Shown here: positions 44,530 to 56,323 of the stretch, one piece after another
Numbering within the stretch: the first letter of the stretch is position 1
How the letters are laid out: every line of letters starts with the position of its first letter
Origin: Marinibacterium sp050389775
Lineage (GTDB): Bacteria; Pseudomonadota; Alphaproteobacteria; Rhodobacterales; Rhodobacteraceae
NCBI RefSeq assembly: GCF_050389775.1
Contig: NZ_CP177144.1
Coordinates: 1,798,001-1,862,000, forward strand
Direction of reading: 5' to 3'
DNA length: 64,000 bases
Notes under the pieces: model-generated
What the model was told of the DNA's origin: nothing
Database searches by the model: none
The model's input: the letters and a program-made list of their open reading frames with translations, nothing else
Translations under genes and position numbers: made by a program

Positions 44530-45774
44530 ATGGCGCAGCCGGGCCGCGAGGCCAGACCCCATTTCTCGCAACCCATCCGTCAGATCTTCCTGATGCTGAT
44601 GGTCATCGTCCTGTCCGGTTTCGGCGCCTTCCTCGCGCTGCCCCAGGTGCTTCCGGTCTTCCAGGCCAACCCGTATCTGAACGGCTTCATCGTCTTTGTC
44701 TTTGCCATCGGGGTCATCGCCTGTTTCTGGCAGGTGCTGCAGCTGATCGGCTCGGTCCGCTGGATCGAACATTTTGTCTCGGGCGAGATCACCGACACCG
44801 TTCGCCCGCCGCGCATCCTGGCGCCCCTGGCCACGATGCTGCGCTCGCGCGAGGCGCGGATGCAGCTGGGGTCGTCGTCGACCCGGTCGATCCTCGATTC
44901 GGTGGCCACGCGGATCGACGAACTGCGCGAGATCACCCGCTATATCGTCAACCTGCTGATCTTTTTGGGTCTTCTGGGCACGTTCTATGGGCTGGCCACG
45001 ACGGTCCCGGCCGTGGTCGACACGATCCGCTCGCTGGCGCCGCAGGAAGGCGAGGCCAGCACCGACATCTTCAACCGGCTGATGACCGGGCTGGAAAGCC
45101 AGCTGGGCGGCATGGGCGTGGCCTTTGCCTCGTCGCTGCTGGGCCTGGCCGGGTCGCTGATCGTGGGCCTGCTGGAACTTTTTGCCGGCCATGGCCAGAA
45201 CCGGTTCTACCGCGAGTTGGAGGAATGGCTCAGCTCGATCACCCGGGTGGGCTTTGCCAGCGATGGCGAGGGCCCGGCCGAGCTGGGCGCGGTGGGGGCC
45301 ATGCTGGACCAGATGAACGAGAACATGACCACGCTGCAGGAAATGTTCGCCGAATCCGATGCCGGCCGGGCGATTGTCGACGACAAGCTGGGCAACCTGG
45401 CCGATGCCATTGCCCGGATGACCGAACGGCTGGACCGGCGCGACCAATCGGCCGAGGCGCTGGCCCGGGTGGCCGATGGCCAGGACCGGCTGGTCGAATT
45501 GCTGGCCCAGCAGGGCAGCATGGCCGGCGAGGGCATCGATGCCGAAAGCCGGATGCGGCTGCGGTCGATCGACGTGCAGATGCTGCGCATCCTCGAGGAA
45601 ATGGCCGCCGGCCGGCAGGAAAGCATGACAGAGCTGCGCCGCGACATCGACATCCTGGTCCGCGAACTGGCCCCCCGCAAACGCGGCGGTGGCGGCGAGG
45701 GCAATGCGCAGGCCGCCGGTCCGCGGGCGCTGCGCGCCGGGCGCGGGGCGAAACGGGCCGAAGGGGACGGCTGA
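44530..45774 (+). CDS. MotA/TolQ/ExbB-type proton-channel protein
   Basis: The 414-residue protein has four transmembrane segments (about 17-37, 52-72, 137-158 and 194-218). The third and fourth carry the family pattern (FLGLLGTFYGLATTV and GGMGVAFASSLLGLAGS). A cytoplasmic helical tail of about 190 residues follows, rich in Arg/Glu heptads and ending in a basic Gly-rich segment (RKRGGGGEG). ExbB/TolQ/MotA proteins assemble as pentamers around two copies of a single-span partner and turn proton flow into rotation. The partner is the next gene, three bases downstream, so the two form a stator-like unit. The tail is longer than in ExbB and recalls ZorA, but no ZorC or ZorD is present. Confidence 0.9.
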   Translation: MAQPGREARPHFSQPIRQIFLMLMVIVLSGFGAFLALPQVLPVFQANPYLNGFIVFVFAIGVIACFWQVLQLIGSVRWIEHFVSGEITDTVRPPRILAPLATMLRSREARMQLGSSSTRSILDSVATRIDELREITRYIVNLLIFLGLLGTFYGLATTVPAVVDTIRSLAPQEGEASTDIFNRLMTGLESQLGGMGVAFASSLLGLAGSLIVGLLELFAGHGQNRFYRELEEWLSSITRVGFASDGEGPAELGAVGAMLDQMNENMTTLQEMFAESDAGRAIVDDKLGNLADAIARMTERLDRRDQSAEALARVADGQDRLVELLAQQGSMAGEGIDAESRMRLRSIDVQMLRILEEMAAGRQESMTELRRDIDILVRELAPRKRGGGGEGNAQAAGPRALRAGRGAKRAEGDG

Positions 45775-45777
45775 TCC

Positions 45778-47796
45778 ATGGCCCTGTCGCGCCGCACCGG
45801 TCAGCGTTTCCAGGCCTCGATCTGGCCGGGGTTCGTCGATGCCATGACCGGCCTGCTGCTGGTCCTGATGTTCGTGCTGACGATCTTCATGATCGTGCAA
45901 TTCGTCCTGCGCGAGACGATCACCGGCCAGGAGACCGAGCTGGACCAGCTGTCGTCGCAGGTCGGCGCGCTGGCCCGGTCGCTGGGCCTTGAGGAACGGC
46001 GCAACAGCCAGCTCGAAGCGCGGATGGGCGCGCTGAATGCCACGCTGAACGACACCCAGTCCGACCTGTCGCAGGCCGAGGCGGCGTTGCAATCGGCCCA
46101 GGCCAATATCGCCGCGCTGACGGCCGAACGCGATGCCCAGGACGAGGCGCTGCAATCGGCGCGCACCGAGATCACCGCGTTCGAGGCCCAGGTCGCCGCG
46201 CTGATCGCCAGCCGGGACACGGCGCGTGACCAGGTCGCGGCGCTGGAAGGCGAGCGCGCGGCGTTGGCCGACCGGCAGGCCGAGCTGTTGTCGGAGCAGG
46301 AGGCGCTGAACCTGGCGCTGGCCAACAGCCGGACCGAGATCGACGCCCAGGCCGAGGCCGCCCGCCTGGCCGCCGCCAGGCGCGAGGCGCTCGAAGCGCT
46401 GGTGGCCGACCTGGAAAGCCGGGCCGAGGACCAGACCGACCGTGTGGCCGATCTCGAGACCCAGTTGAGCGAGGAAGAGGCCGCGCGGCTGGCCGAATCC
46501 GAAGCCGCCCGGGCCCTGCGGGCGCGGCTGGAAGACGCTGATGCCGAGCTGACGGCGATGACCATGGCGCTGGAGGCGCAGCGCCGGGATGCCGAGGAGA
46601 CGCTGACCCTGCTGGCCGCGGCCGAGGCGGCCAGGAAGGATGTCGATGCCCGGCTGGCCGATGCGCTGGGGGCGCTGGATACGGCCTCGACCCGGGCCGA
46701 GGAACGTGACGCGCTGGCCGACCGGCTGGCCGTGGTGCTGGCCCAGATGGAGGCCACCCGGAGCGAGAATGCCGATCTTCAGGCCGCCCTGAGCGAGGCG
46801 CGGGCCGAAGCGGATGCCGAAGCGGACAGCCAGGCCAGCGTCGAGGCGCGGCTGCTTACGGCGCTGGACGCGCTGGAACGCGCCGAGGCCGCGGCCTCGG
46901 ATCGCGAGGTTCTGCAATCGCGCCTGATGGCCGCGCTGGCCGCCCAGGCCCGGGCCGAAGAGGCGGCCGAAGAACAGTTGACCCTGGCCGAGCAGCGCCA
47001 GGTCCTGCTGGCCACGGCGCGCAAGTCGCTGTCCGAACAGGAGGAGATTTCCGGCGAGGCGCAGCGCCAGACGGAATTGCTGAACCAGCAGGTCGCCGCG
47101 CTGCGCACCCAGCTGAACCAATTGCAGGGCCTGCTGGACGAGGCCCGCGACCGCGACGCCGAATCCCAGGTCCAGTTGCAATCTCTGGGCACCGAGCTGA
47201 ACACCGCTCTGGCCCGGGCCGCCGCCGAAGAGCGCAAGCGCCGGCGGCTGGAGGAAGAGGCCCGGCTGGCCGCCGAGGCCGAGGCCGCGCGCCTGGCCGA
47301 GGAGGCCCGGCGGCTGGAAGCGGAAGCGACCGACCTTGAAAAGTACCGGTCGGACTTCTTCGGCCGTCTGCGCGACGTGCTGGGCAGCCAGGAAGGCGTG
47401 CAGATCGTCGGCGACCGGTTTGTCTTTTCTTCCGAGGTGCTGTTCCCCTCGGGCGGGGCCGAGCTGACGCCCGAAGGCCGGTTCGAGATTGCCAAGATCG
47501 CGCGCATCCTGCGCGACGTGGCGGGCGAGATTCCGCCCGGCATCAACTGGATCATCCGGGTCGACGGCCATACCGACAACGTGCCGATCTCGGGCAGCGG
47601 CCAGTTCCGCGACAATTGGGAGCTGAGCCAGGCCCGGGCGCTGTCGGTCGTGCGCTACATGGTCGATTTCCTGGGCATCCCGCCGGAGCGGCTGTCGGCC
47701 AACGGCTTTGGCGAGTACCAGCCGCTGAACCCGGAGGACACGCCGCAGGCCCGGGCCCAGAACCGACGGATCGAGCTGAAATTCACCGAGAAATAG
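45778..47796 (+). CDS. MotB/OmpA-like partner with long coiled coil
   Basis: The 672-residue protein has one transmembrane segment near the N-terminus (about 18-43) in WPGFVDAMTGLLLVLMFVL; D21 occupies the place of the proton-binding Asp of MotB. Residues about 45-525 are almost continuous Ala/Glu/Arg/Leu heptads predicting a very long coiled coil in the periplasm. The C-terminus (about 540-672) is an OmpA/MotB peptidoglycan-binding domain with FSSEVLFPSGGAELTPEG, VDGHTDNVPI, NWELSQARA and QNRRIELK. It is paired with the channel gene upstream and is convergent with the M23 peptidase gene, leaving six bases between the stops. The role is unknown; envelope force transmission is inferred. Confidence 0.9.
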   Translation: MALSRRTGQRFQASIWPGFVDAMTGLLLVLMFVLTIFMIVQFVLRETITGQETELDQLSSQVGALARSLGLEERRNSQLEARMGALNATLNDTQSDLSQAEAALQSAQANIAALTAERDAQDEALQSARTEITAFEAQVAALIASRDTARDQVAALEGERAALADRQAELLSEQEALNLALANSRTEIDAQAEAARLAAARREALEALVADLESRAEDQTDRVADLETQLSEEEAARLAESEAARALRARLEDADAELTAMTMALEAQRRDAEETLTLLAAAEAARKDVDARLADALGALDTASTRAEERDALADRLAVVLAQMEATRSENADLQAALSEARAEADAEADSQASVEARLLTALDALERAEAAASDREVLQSRLMAALAAQARAEEAAEEQLTLAEQRQVLLATARKSLSEQEEISGEAQRQTELLNQQVAALRTQLNQLQGLLDEARDRDAESQVQLQSLGTELNTALARAAAEERKRRRLEEEARLAAEAEAARLAEEARRLEAEATDLEKYRSDFFGRLRDVLGSQEGVQIVGDRFVFSSEVLFPSGGAELTPEGRFEIAKIARILRDVAGEIPPGINWIIRVDGHTDNVPISGSGQFRDNWELSQARALSVVRYMVDFLGIPPERLSANGFGEYQPLNPEDTPQARAQNRRIELKFTEK

Positions 47797-47802
47797 GGGC
47801 GG

Positions 47803-48800
47803 TCAGTCGATGCGCAGCTGCGTGGCCATGGTGGCCAGCGGCAGGCCGTCGCGCAGCAGGGTGACCCGGCCGTCATAGGTGCCACGGGGCCAGGCGGGCG
47901 CGGTCAGGCGGCGGCCGCTGGCGCGGAACAGCTGGGCCTGGGCGCGGGTCAGCTCGACCTCGCGGGTGTGAAAGGGCTGGCCACCGGGGCCGGTGATATC
48001 CAGCCGCAGGACATCGCCGGGCTGGCCGCCATAGGCAAAGCCATAGATCACCACGGCCGGGGCGTCGTCGGGCAGGGTGGCATGGGCCGCGCGCCCGTCC
48101 TTGATCGCGTCATACTCGGGCAGGGCGGGGGCGAAACCGACCTGGATCAGCCCGCCGGGCGACAGCGGCGGGGTCCGGGCCCAGAGGTCATCGGCGGACA
48201 GGGCCGCGCGCCGGTCCGGCGACCAGGGCGCGTCGGGCTGGCAGGCGTCGGGCGCCTCGGGGGCAAAGGGATCGACCGACCTGCCGTCATGGCGCACGGC
48301 GAGATGCAGGTGGGGGAACTGGGTCTGGCCCGACAGGCCGACCTGGCCCAGCCGGTCACCGGGGGCGACCGTGTCGCCGCTGCGCACAGAGACCGAGCCC
48401 TGTTTCATGTGGCAATACTGGGTTTCCCAGCCGTCCGCATGGCGGATCACGACGCCGTTGCCGCATTCGCGCCCGTCGATCGCGGCACTCTCGGGATCGT
48501 AGAGCACGTCATCCATGCCGTCGCGGATCCCCACGACCTGGCCCGCGGCCGCGGCCAGGACATCAACCCCGGCGCGCATGGCGGCCAGCGAGGGCAAGGC
48601 GAAATCGGTGCCGTCATGGCCGTCATAGCTGAGCCCGCCGCAAAGAAAATCGCGGATCTCGGGGCCGGGCGCATGATCGGGCAGGTGCTGGATATGGCAG
48701 GTGTCGCCCAGGGTGCAGGCCAAGGGCATCTGCAAAACGACATCGCTCGCCGCGGGGAAGGCGGCGAGCGACAGGAGAGCGGCAAGTGCCGCCCGAAGCA

Positions 48801-48801
<1 letters not shown>
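47803..48801 (-). CDS. M23 family metallopeptidase (LytM type), exported
   Basis: The 332-residue precursor begins MLRAALAALLSLAAFPAAS, a signal peptide. The LytM zinc site is complete: H62 and D66 in GHDGTD, H131 in QYCHMKQ, and H164/H166 in PHLHLAVR, so it should be an active peptidoglycan endopeptidase rather than an EnvC-type activator. Cysteines at CTLGDTC, FLCGG and ECGNG probably form disulfides. The C-terminal 130 residues are a beta-rich domain of unknown role. Its ATG overlaps the clpA stop by one base (TAATG), so it is translated with clpA. Confidence 0.9.
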
Positions 48802-51128
<2,327 letters not shown>

Positions 51129-51451
51129 CTGGCGTGCTCCTCTGATCTGGGCCGGCGGTTGGGGGATGGCTCGGGCAGGTCCCCCAAGACCAACCATGTG
51201 CTCATAGAGTTAGAGTTTGGTTGATCAAACGCCGGCTTCAAGTTTTTTCTGCGGTGGCGCGATCACATTTCCCCACCGAAAAGCGGGGGCGAACAGATTT
51301 GGGGCGGTGGTGCCGGGCGGTTCGGGGCGTGAAATTCGCCCGGAACGACCGGACCGGCGGCGTTCGAGGGATGGGAGTGTAACGCAGTATATAGGGCGCC
51401 GGGCGCGCGGAAACAGGGGGCGCGCCGGATGCCGGGCATGGGCCATTGGTC
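51129..51451. other. 323-base gap upstream of clpA
   Basis: No gene is visible. The segment near clpA holds the predicted clpA promoter. The rest is GC-rich, with inverted repeats (CCCC-N10-GGGG near 51272; GGGCG-N6-CGCCC near 51333), and may contain the end of the gloB transcript. Confidence 0.5.
51201..51228 (-). promoter_or_regulatory. Predicted clpA promoter
   Basis: On the minus strand TTGATC (51228-51223) and TATGAG (51206-51201) are separated by 16 bases, about 73 bases before the GTG. A CTTGAA at 51242-51237 resembles an RpoH -35 element, but no matching -10 was found. Confidence 0.45.
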
Positions 51452-52216
51452 TCAAAAGCTGTCCTTGCGGCGGCGGATCTCGCCAAAGACCTCGGCCGGA
51501 TCGGCGCCGGTCATGTCCAGCGAGGCGGCTAGTTCGGGCGCGCGCAGGAACGGGTTGGTGGCCTTTTCCAGCGCCAGCGACGAGGGCACGGTCGGCGTGC
51601 CGCTGGCCCGGGCGGCGCGGATGTCGGCCATGCGGGCCTGCAAATCGGGGTTGTCGGGATCAACCGACAGGGCAAAGCGGCCGTTGGCCTCGGTGTACTC
51701 GTGGCCGGAATAGACAATCGTGTCGAAGGGCAGGGCGGCCAGTTTCGACAGCGAGGCCCACATCATCGGCATGGTGCCTTCGAACACCCGCCCGCAGCCC
51801 AGGGCCATCAGGCTGTCGGCCGTGAAGGCCGCGGCGCTGTCGGGGAAATGATAGGCGATATGGCCGATGGTATGGCCCGACACGTCGATCACCGTGCCGG
51901 TCGAGCTGCCGACGGTCACGCTGTCGCCCTCGGCCAGGGCCAGGCCAAGCGGCGGCAGGCGGGCGGCATCGGCGGCATGGCCCACGACCAGCGCGCCGGG
52001 ATGTGCGGCCAGGATCTCGTCCAGGCCCTGGACATGGTCCGCATGGTGATGGGTGATCAGCACATGGCTGAGGCGCCAGCCCCGGTCGGACAGGGCGGCC
52101 AGGATCGGCGCGGCCTCGGGCACGTCGACCAGCGCGGTCTCGCCCGAGACGGGATCATGGGCGAGAAAGGCGTAATTGTCCGTCAGGCAGGGGATGGTGA
52201 CGATCTGAAGAGGCAT
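51452..52216 (-). CDS. gloB: Hydroxyacylglutathione hydrolase (glyoxalase II)
   Basis: GloB hydrolyses S-D-lactoylglutathione in methylglyoxal detoxification. The 254-residue protein starts MPLQIVTIPCLTDNYAFL. The binuclear metal motif THHHADH is at 55-61, with GHTIGHIAYHFP, FTADSLMALGCGR (in place of the usual FTGDTLF) and SGHEYTEAN following. It is divergent from the methyltransferase gene, an arrangement I recall from other Rhodobacteraceae. Confidence 0.95.
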   Translation of the reverse strand: MPLQIVTIPCLTDNYAFLAHDPVSGETALVDVPEAAPILAALSDRGWRLSHVLITHHHADHVQGLDEILAAHPGALVVGHAADAARLPPLGLALAEGDSVTVGSSTGTVIDVSGHTIGHIAYHFPDSAAAFTADSLMALGCGRVFEGTMPMMWASLSKLAALPFDTIVYSGHEYTEANGRFALSVDPDNPDLQARMADIRAARASGTPTVPSSLALEKATNPFLRAPELAASLDMTGADPAEVFGEIRRRKDSF

Positions 52217-52279
52217 GGTCTTTCCCTTTCGCGCTGCTAGTCTTGCACCAAAGAGTGACTGATCGCCGGACGGCCCGCA

Positions 52280-53026
52280 ATGCATCTCGACGTGCAGGAC
52301 CTGCGCAATTTCTACTATCGCAGCACGCTGGGCCGTGCCGCGCAGCTGTCGCTGCGTGCCCGCCTGCAGGAATACTGGCCCGAGGCCAAGGCCATGACGG
52401 TCGCGGGCTTCGGCTTTGCCGTGCCTTTGCTGCGGCCCTACCTCAACGATGCCCGCCGGGTGGTGGCGCTGATGCCCGGGCCGCAGGGCGTGATGCCCTG
52501 GCCGGCGGGGCAGCAGAATGTCTCGGTGCTGATCGAGGAAACGCTCTGGCCGCTGGAAACCGGGCTGGTCGACCGCATGGTCATCCTGCACGGGCTGGAA
52601 ACCTCGGAACATCCCGCCGACCTGCTCGAGGAATGCTGGCGGGTGCTGGGCCCGGGGGGGCGGGCCGTGTTCATCGTGCCCAACCGGGCCGGGCTGTGGT
52701 CGCGGTCGGACAAGACGCCTTTCGGCTATGGCCGGCCCTACACGCTGGGCCAGCTGGAAACCCAGCTGAAGAAACACGGCTTCCTGCCCGAACGTCACAC
52801 CTCGGCGCTCTATCAGCCGCCGACCGAACGGCGGTTCTGGCAGAAATCTGGTCGGCTGATCGAACGCATCGGGCGCAGCATGCCGACCGAGCTGGCCGGA
52901 GGGGTGTTCATGGTCGAGGCGACCAAGCGCGTCCATCCGCCGCGGGGCACCGTGGAACGCCGCGCGGTGCGGGCGCCCCTCAACATCTTGGATGGCATGG
53001 CCGACCCGGTCGCTAAACCTGTGTGA
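52280..53026 (+). CDS. SAM-dependent methyltransferase-like protein
   Basis: The 248-residue protein shows a class I methyltransferase-like pattern: MTVAGFGFAVPLLRPYL (about 39-55) replaces the usual glycine-rich SAM loop, and LLEECWRVLGPGGRAVFIVPNRAGLWSR (about 115-142) is the typical post-motif III region. The weak first motif leaves SAM binding uncertain. The substrate is unknown. Next to gloB on the opposite strand; no coupled gene. Confidence 0.8.
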   Translation: MHLDVQDLRNFYYRSTLGRAAQLSLRARLQEYWPEAKAMTVAGFGFAVPLLRPYLNDARRVVALMPGPQGVMPWPAGQQNVSVLIEETLWPLETGLVDRMVILHGLETSEHPADLLEECWRVLGPGGRAVFIVPNRAGLWSRSDKTPFGYGRPYTLGQLETQLKKHGFLPERHTSALYQPPTERRFWQKSGRLIERIGRSMPTELAGGVFMVEATKRVHPPRGTVERRAVRAPLNILDGMADPVAKPV

Positions 53027-53179
53027 CAGGCCATGCTGCGCCGCAACAGCCTTGCCGAGAATCACGGCTTGGGGCTCAATGCAGGCGGGTTTCAATCCGT
53101 GCCGCAGGCGCAAAGAGTCGCACCCCGGCTAAGGCCCTAGGCTACCCCGACTATTGGTCCACGACCATTTCGTTAATGC

Positions 53180-53208
53180 TTGTTGCGGGGTGGGGGAGGC
53201 TCTGCTAG
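53180..53208 (+). promoter_or_regulatory. Predicted promoter of the atp operon
   Basis: TTGTTG (53180-53185), a 17-base spacer and TGCTAG (53203-53208) lie about 104 bases before the atpH start codon. Moderate match only. Confidence 0.35.
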
Positions 53209-53311
53209 ACCCACGCTGATTTTGCTGCCCCGGTGCGAGCCGGGTCGGTCAACATGCCTATGTCCATCGGATCTGCCCGGTGGCCGGGCCCGAATGATCG
53301 GAAGGGTGGAC

Positions 53312-53872
53312 GTGTCCGAACCAGCTTCGATTTCCGTCGGCATTGCGGCCCGCTATGCCTCGGCGATCTTCGAGATCGCGAAAGAAGATTCCAACCTCGA
53401 AGGCCTTGAAAGCGGCGTCGACGACCTGTCGTCGGCCCTGGCCGAAAGCGAAGATCTGCGGACGCTGATTTCGTCCCCCATGATCTCGCGCGAGGAACAG
53501 GGTGCCGCCATCACGGCGATAGCCGACAAGATGGAACTTGCATCGGTGCTGCGCAAGGGCCTGGCCCTGATGGCCCAGAAACGCCGCCTGTTCGTGCTGC
53601 CCCAGCTGCTGGCCGCATTGCGCGACAAGCTGGCCGAACATCGCGGCGAGGTGACCGCCGTTGTCACCAGCGCGACCGCCCTGACGGATGCGCAGTCCGA
53701 GAAACTGGCGGCCATGCTGCGCGAGAGCGCCGGCAAGGATGTCACGCTGAAGACCACGGTCGATGAGAGCCTCATCGGCGGAATGATTGTCAAGCTGGGC
53801 TCGACCATGATCGACACGTCGATCAAGTCGAAGCTCGCCTCCCTCCAGAATGCTATGAAAGAGGTCGGATAA
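53312..53872 (+). CDS. atpH: F1F0 ATP synthase subunit delta
   Basis: Delta (186 residues) joins the F1 head to the peripheral stalk. The start is GTG 53312, with GGAAGGG upstream, giving VSEPASISVGIAARYASAIFEIA; ATGs further upstream add unlike residues. The C-terminal block DESLIGGMIVKLGSTMIDTSIKSKLASL is the family signature. atpA starts one base after its stop. The operon is atpHAGDC; the F0 genes are elsewhere, as is usual in Rhodobacteraceae. Confidence 0.96.
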   Translation: MSEPASISVGIAARYASAIFEIAKEDSNLEGLESGVDDLSSALAESEDLRTLISSPMISREEQGAAITAIADKMELASVLRKGLALMAQKRRLFVLPQLLAALRDKLAEHRGEVTAVVTSATALTDAQSEKLAAMLRESAGKDVTLKTTVDESLIGGMIVKLGSTMIDTSIKSKLASLQNAMKEVG

Positions 53873-55414
53873 ATGGGTATCCAAGCTGCAGAGATTTCTG
53901 CGATCCTGAAGGACCAGATCAAGAACTTCGGCCAGGATGCCGAAGTCTCCGAAGTCGGCCGCGTGCTCAGCGTGGGTGACGGGATTGCACGCGTCCACGG
54001 CCTCGACAACGTGCAGGCCGGCGAGATGGTCGAATTCCCCGGCGGCATCCGCGGGATGGCCCTGAACCTCGAAAACGACAACGTCGGTGTCGTGATCTTC
54101 GGCTCGGACCGGGACATCAAGGAAGGCGACGTGGTCAAGCGGACCAACGCCATCGTGGACGTGCCGGTGGGTGACAACCTGCTGGGCCGCGTGGTCGACG
54201 CCCTGGGCAACCCGGTCGACGGCAAGGGCCCGATCGAAGCCGCCGGCCGTTCGGTGGCCGACGTCAAGGCGCCGGGCATCATCCCGCGTAAATCCGTGCA
54301 CGAGCCGATGGCCACCGGCCTGAAGTCGATCGACGCCATGATCCCGATCGGCCGCGGCCAGCGTGAGCTGATCATCGGCGACCGCCAGACCGGCAAGACC
54401 GCCGTGGCGCTCGACACGATCCTGAACCAGAAATCCTACAACGAAGCCGCGGGCGACGACGAAGGCAAGAAGCTGTACTGCATCTATGTCGCCGTCGGCC
54501 AGAAGCGCTCGACCGTGGCCCAGCTGGTGAAGAAGCTGGAAGAAAGCGGCGCTATCGAATATTCGATCGTCGTGGCCGCCACCGCATCCGAGCCCGCCCC
54601 GATGCAATACCTGGCGCCCTACACCGCAACGGCCATGGCCGAGTATTTCCGCGACAACGGCCGCCACGCGCTGATCATCTACGATGACCTGTCGAAACAG
54701 GCCGTGGCCTATCGCCAGATGTCGCTGCTGCTGCGCCGTCCGCCGGGACGTGAAGCATACCCGGGCGACGTGTTCTACCTGCACTCCCGCCTGCTGGAGC
54801 GTTCGGCCAAGCTGAACGAAGACAACGGCTCGGGCTCGCTGACGGCTCTGCCGATCATCGAAACCCAGGGCGGCGACGTGTCGGCCTTTATCCCGACCAA
54901 CGTGATCTCGATCACCGACGGCCAGATCTTCCTGGAAACCGAACTGTTCTACCAGGGTATCCGCCCGGCCGTGAACACCGGTCTGTCGGTGTCGCGGGTT
55001 GGTTCGTCGGCCCAGACCTCGGCCATGTCGTCGGTCGCTGGCCCGGTGAAACTGTCGCTCGCCCAGTATCGCGAGATGGCGGCCTTTGCCCAGTTCGGTT
55101 CGGACCTCGACGCCGCCACCCAGCAGCTGCTGAACCGTGGTGCGCGCCTGACCGAGCTGATGAAACAGCCGCAATACTCGCCGCTGACGAACGCCGAGAT
55201 CGTCTGCATCATCTTCGCCGGCACCAACGGCTATCTCGACAAGCTGCCCGTCAACCAGGTCGGCAAGTTCGAAGCCGGTCTGCTGAACTTCCTGCGGACC
55301 AAGAAAGCCGACTTCCTGCAGTGGATCACCGACGAGGATCCCAAGTTCAAGGGCGGTGAACCGGTCGAGAAGATGAAGGCAGTGCTCGACGAATTCGCAG
55401 CCGACTTCGCATAA
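53873..55414 (+). CDS. atpA: F1F0 ATP synthase subunit alpha
   Basis: Alpha (513 residues) forms the non-catalytic nucleotide sites of F1. Walker A GDRQTGKTAVA, the MSLLLRRPPGREAYPGD block with the catalytic-site arginine region, and the N-terminal MGIQAAEISAILKDQIKNF are all standard. It follows atpH directly and precedes atpG by 12 bases. Confidence 0.98.
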   Translation: MGIQAAEISAILKDQIKNFGQDAEVSEVGRVLSVGDGIARVHGLDNVQAGEMVEFPGGIRGMALNLENDNVGVVIFGSDRDIKEGDVVKRTNAIVDVPVGDNLLGRVVDALGNPVDGKGPIEAAGRSVADVKAPGIIPRKSVHEPMATGLKSIDAMIPIGRGQRELIIGDRQTGKTAVALDTILNQKSYNEAAGDDEGKKLYCIYVAVGQKRSTVAQLVKKLEESGAIEYSIVVAATASEPAPMQYLAPYTATAMAEYFRDNGRHALIIYDDLSKQAVAYRQMSLLLRRPPGREAYPGDVFYLHSRLLERSAKLNEDNGSGSLTALPIIETQGGDVSAFIPTNVISITDGQIFLETELFYQGIRPAVNTGLSVSRVGSSAQTSAMSSVAGPVKLSLAQYREMAAFAQFGSDLDAATQQLLNRGARLTELMKQPQYSPLTNAEIVCIIFAGTNGYLDKLPVNQVGKFEAGLLNFLRTKKADFLQWITDEDPKFKGGEPVEKMKAVLDEFAADFA

Positions 55415-55426
55415 GGGAGAGCATCC

Positions 55427-56302
55427 ATGCCTTCCCTCAAGGACCTGAAAATCAGGATCGAGTCGGTCAAGTCGACCCGCAAGATCACCAAGGCCATGCA
55501 GATGGTGGCCGCCGCGAAACTGCGGCGGGCACAGGAAGCGGCCGAGGATGCGCGCCCCTATGCCGAGCGGTTCAATGCCGTGATGGCCGGGCTGGCGTCG
55601 TCCGTCGGCGGTTCCGATTCCGCGCCCCGACTCCTCTCCGGCACCGGAGAGGACAAGGTGCACCTGCTGGTCGTCATGACGGCGGAACGCGGCCTGTGTG
55701 GTGGTTTCAACGCCAACATCGCCAAGCTTGCACGGGCCAAGGTGGCCGAGCTGCGGGCGGCGGGCAAGACGGTCAAGATCCTGACGGTCGGCAAGAAGGG
55801 TCGTGATGCCCTGCGCCGCGACCACAAGGATCTCTTCGTCGGTCACGTCGACCTGGGCGAGGTGAAATCCGTCGGCTACGCCAATGCACAGGAGATCGCC
55901 CAGGGCGTTCTCGACCGTTTCGACGCGGGCGAGTTCGACGTGGCCACGATCTTCTATGCCAAGTTCGTCAACGTGGTCAGCCAGGTGCCGACCGCCCAGC
56001 AGATCATCCCGGCGACCTTCGAGGATGCCGGCGAGGATACGGGCGCCGCGCTCTACGACTACGAGCCCAGCGAAGAGGCCATCCTGGCCGACCTGCTGCC
56101 CAAGGGCGTGGCGACGGCGATCTTCTCGGCTCTGCTGGAAAACGGCGCGTCGGAACAGGGGGCCCGGATGTCCGCGATGGACAACGCGACCCGCAACGCC
56201 GGCGAGATGATCGACAAGCTGACGATCGAGTACAACCGCTCGCGTCAGGCCGTCATCACCAACGAGCTGATCGAAATCATTTCCGGCGCCGAGGCGCTGT
56301 AA
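55427..56302 (+). CDS. atpG: F1F0 ATP synthase subunit gamma
   Basis: Gamma (291 residues) is the central rotor stalk. The N-terminal helix (MPSLKDLKIRIESVKSTRKITKAMQMVAAAKL) and the C-terminal helix (MSAMDNATRNAGEMIDKLTIEYNRSRQAVITNELIEI) pair as the coiled coil; the middle block AERGLCGGFNANI is conserved. The start follows GGGAG; atpD begins 21 bases after the stop. Confidence 0.98.
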   Translation: MPSLKDLKIRIESVKSTRKITKAMQMVAAAKLRRAQEAAEDARPYAERFNAVMAGLASSVGGSDSAPRLLSGTGEDKVHLLVVMTAERGLCGGFNANIAKLARAKVAELRAAGKTVKILTVGKKGRDALRRDHKDLFVGHVDLGEVKSVGYANAQEIAQGVLDRFDAGEFDVATIFYAKFVNVVSQVPTAQQIIPATFEDAGEDTGAALYDYEPSEEAILADLLPKGVATAIFSALLENGASEQGARMSAMDNATRNAGEMIDKLTIEYNRSRQAVITNELIEIISGAEAL

Positions 56303-56323
56303 AAAGACAACCGGAGACGAAAC

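Noticed and set aside
44530..47796. Zorya-type anti-phage system (ZorA/ZorB)
   Set aside because: The two proteins have the stator layout, but no ZorC, ZorD or ZorE and no other defence gene adjoin; the long coiled coil is in the MotB-like partner rather than only in the channel tail. It is more likely a housekeeping envelope machine.
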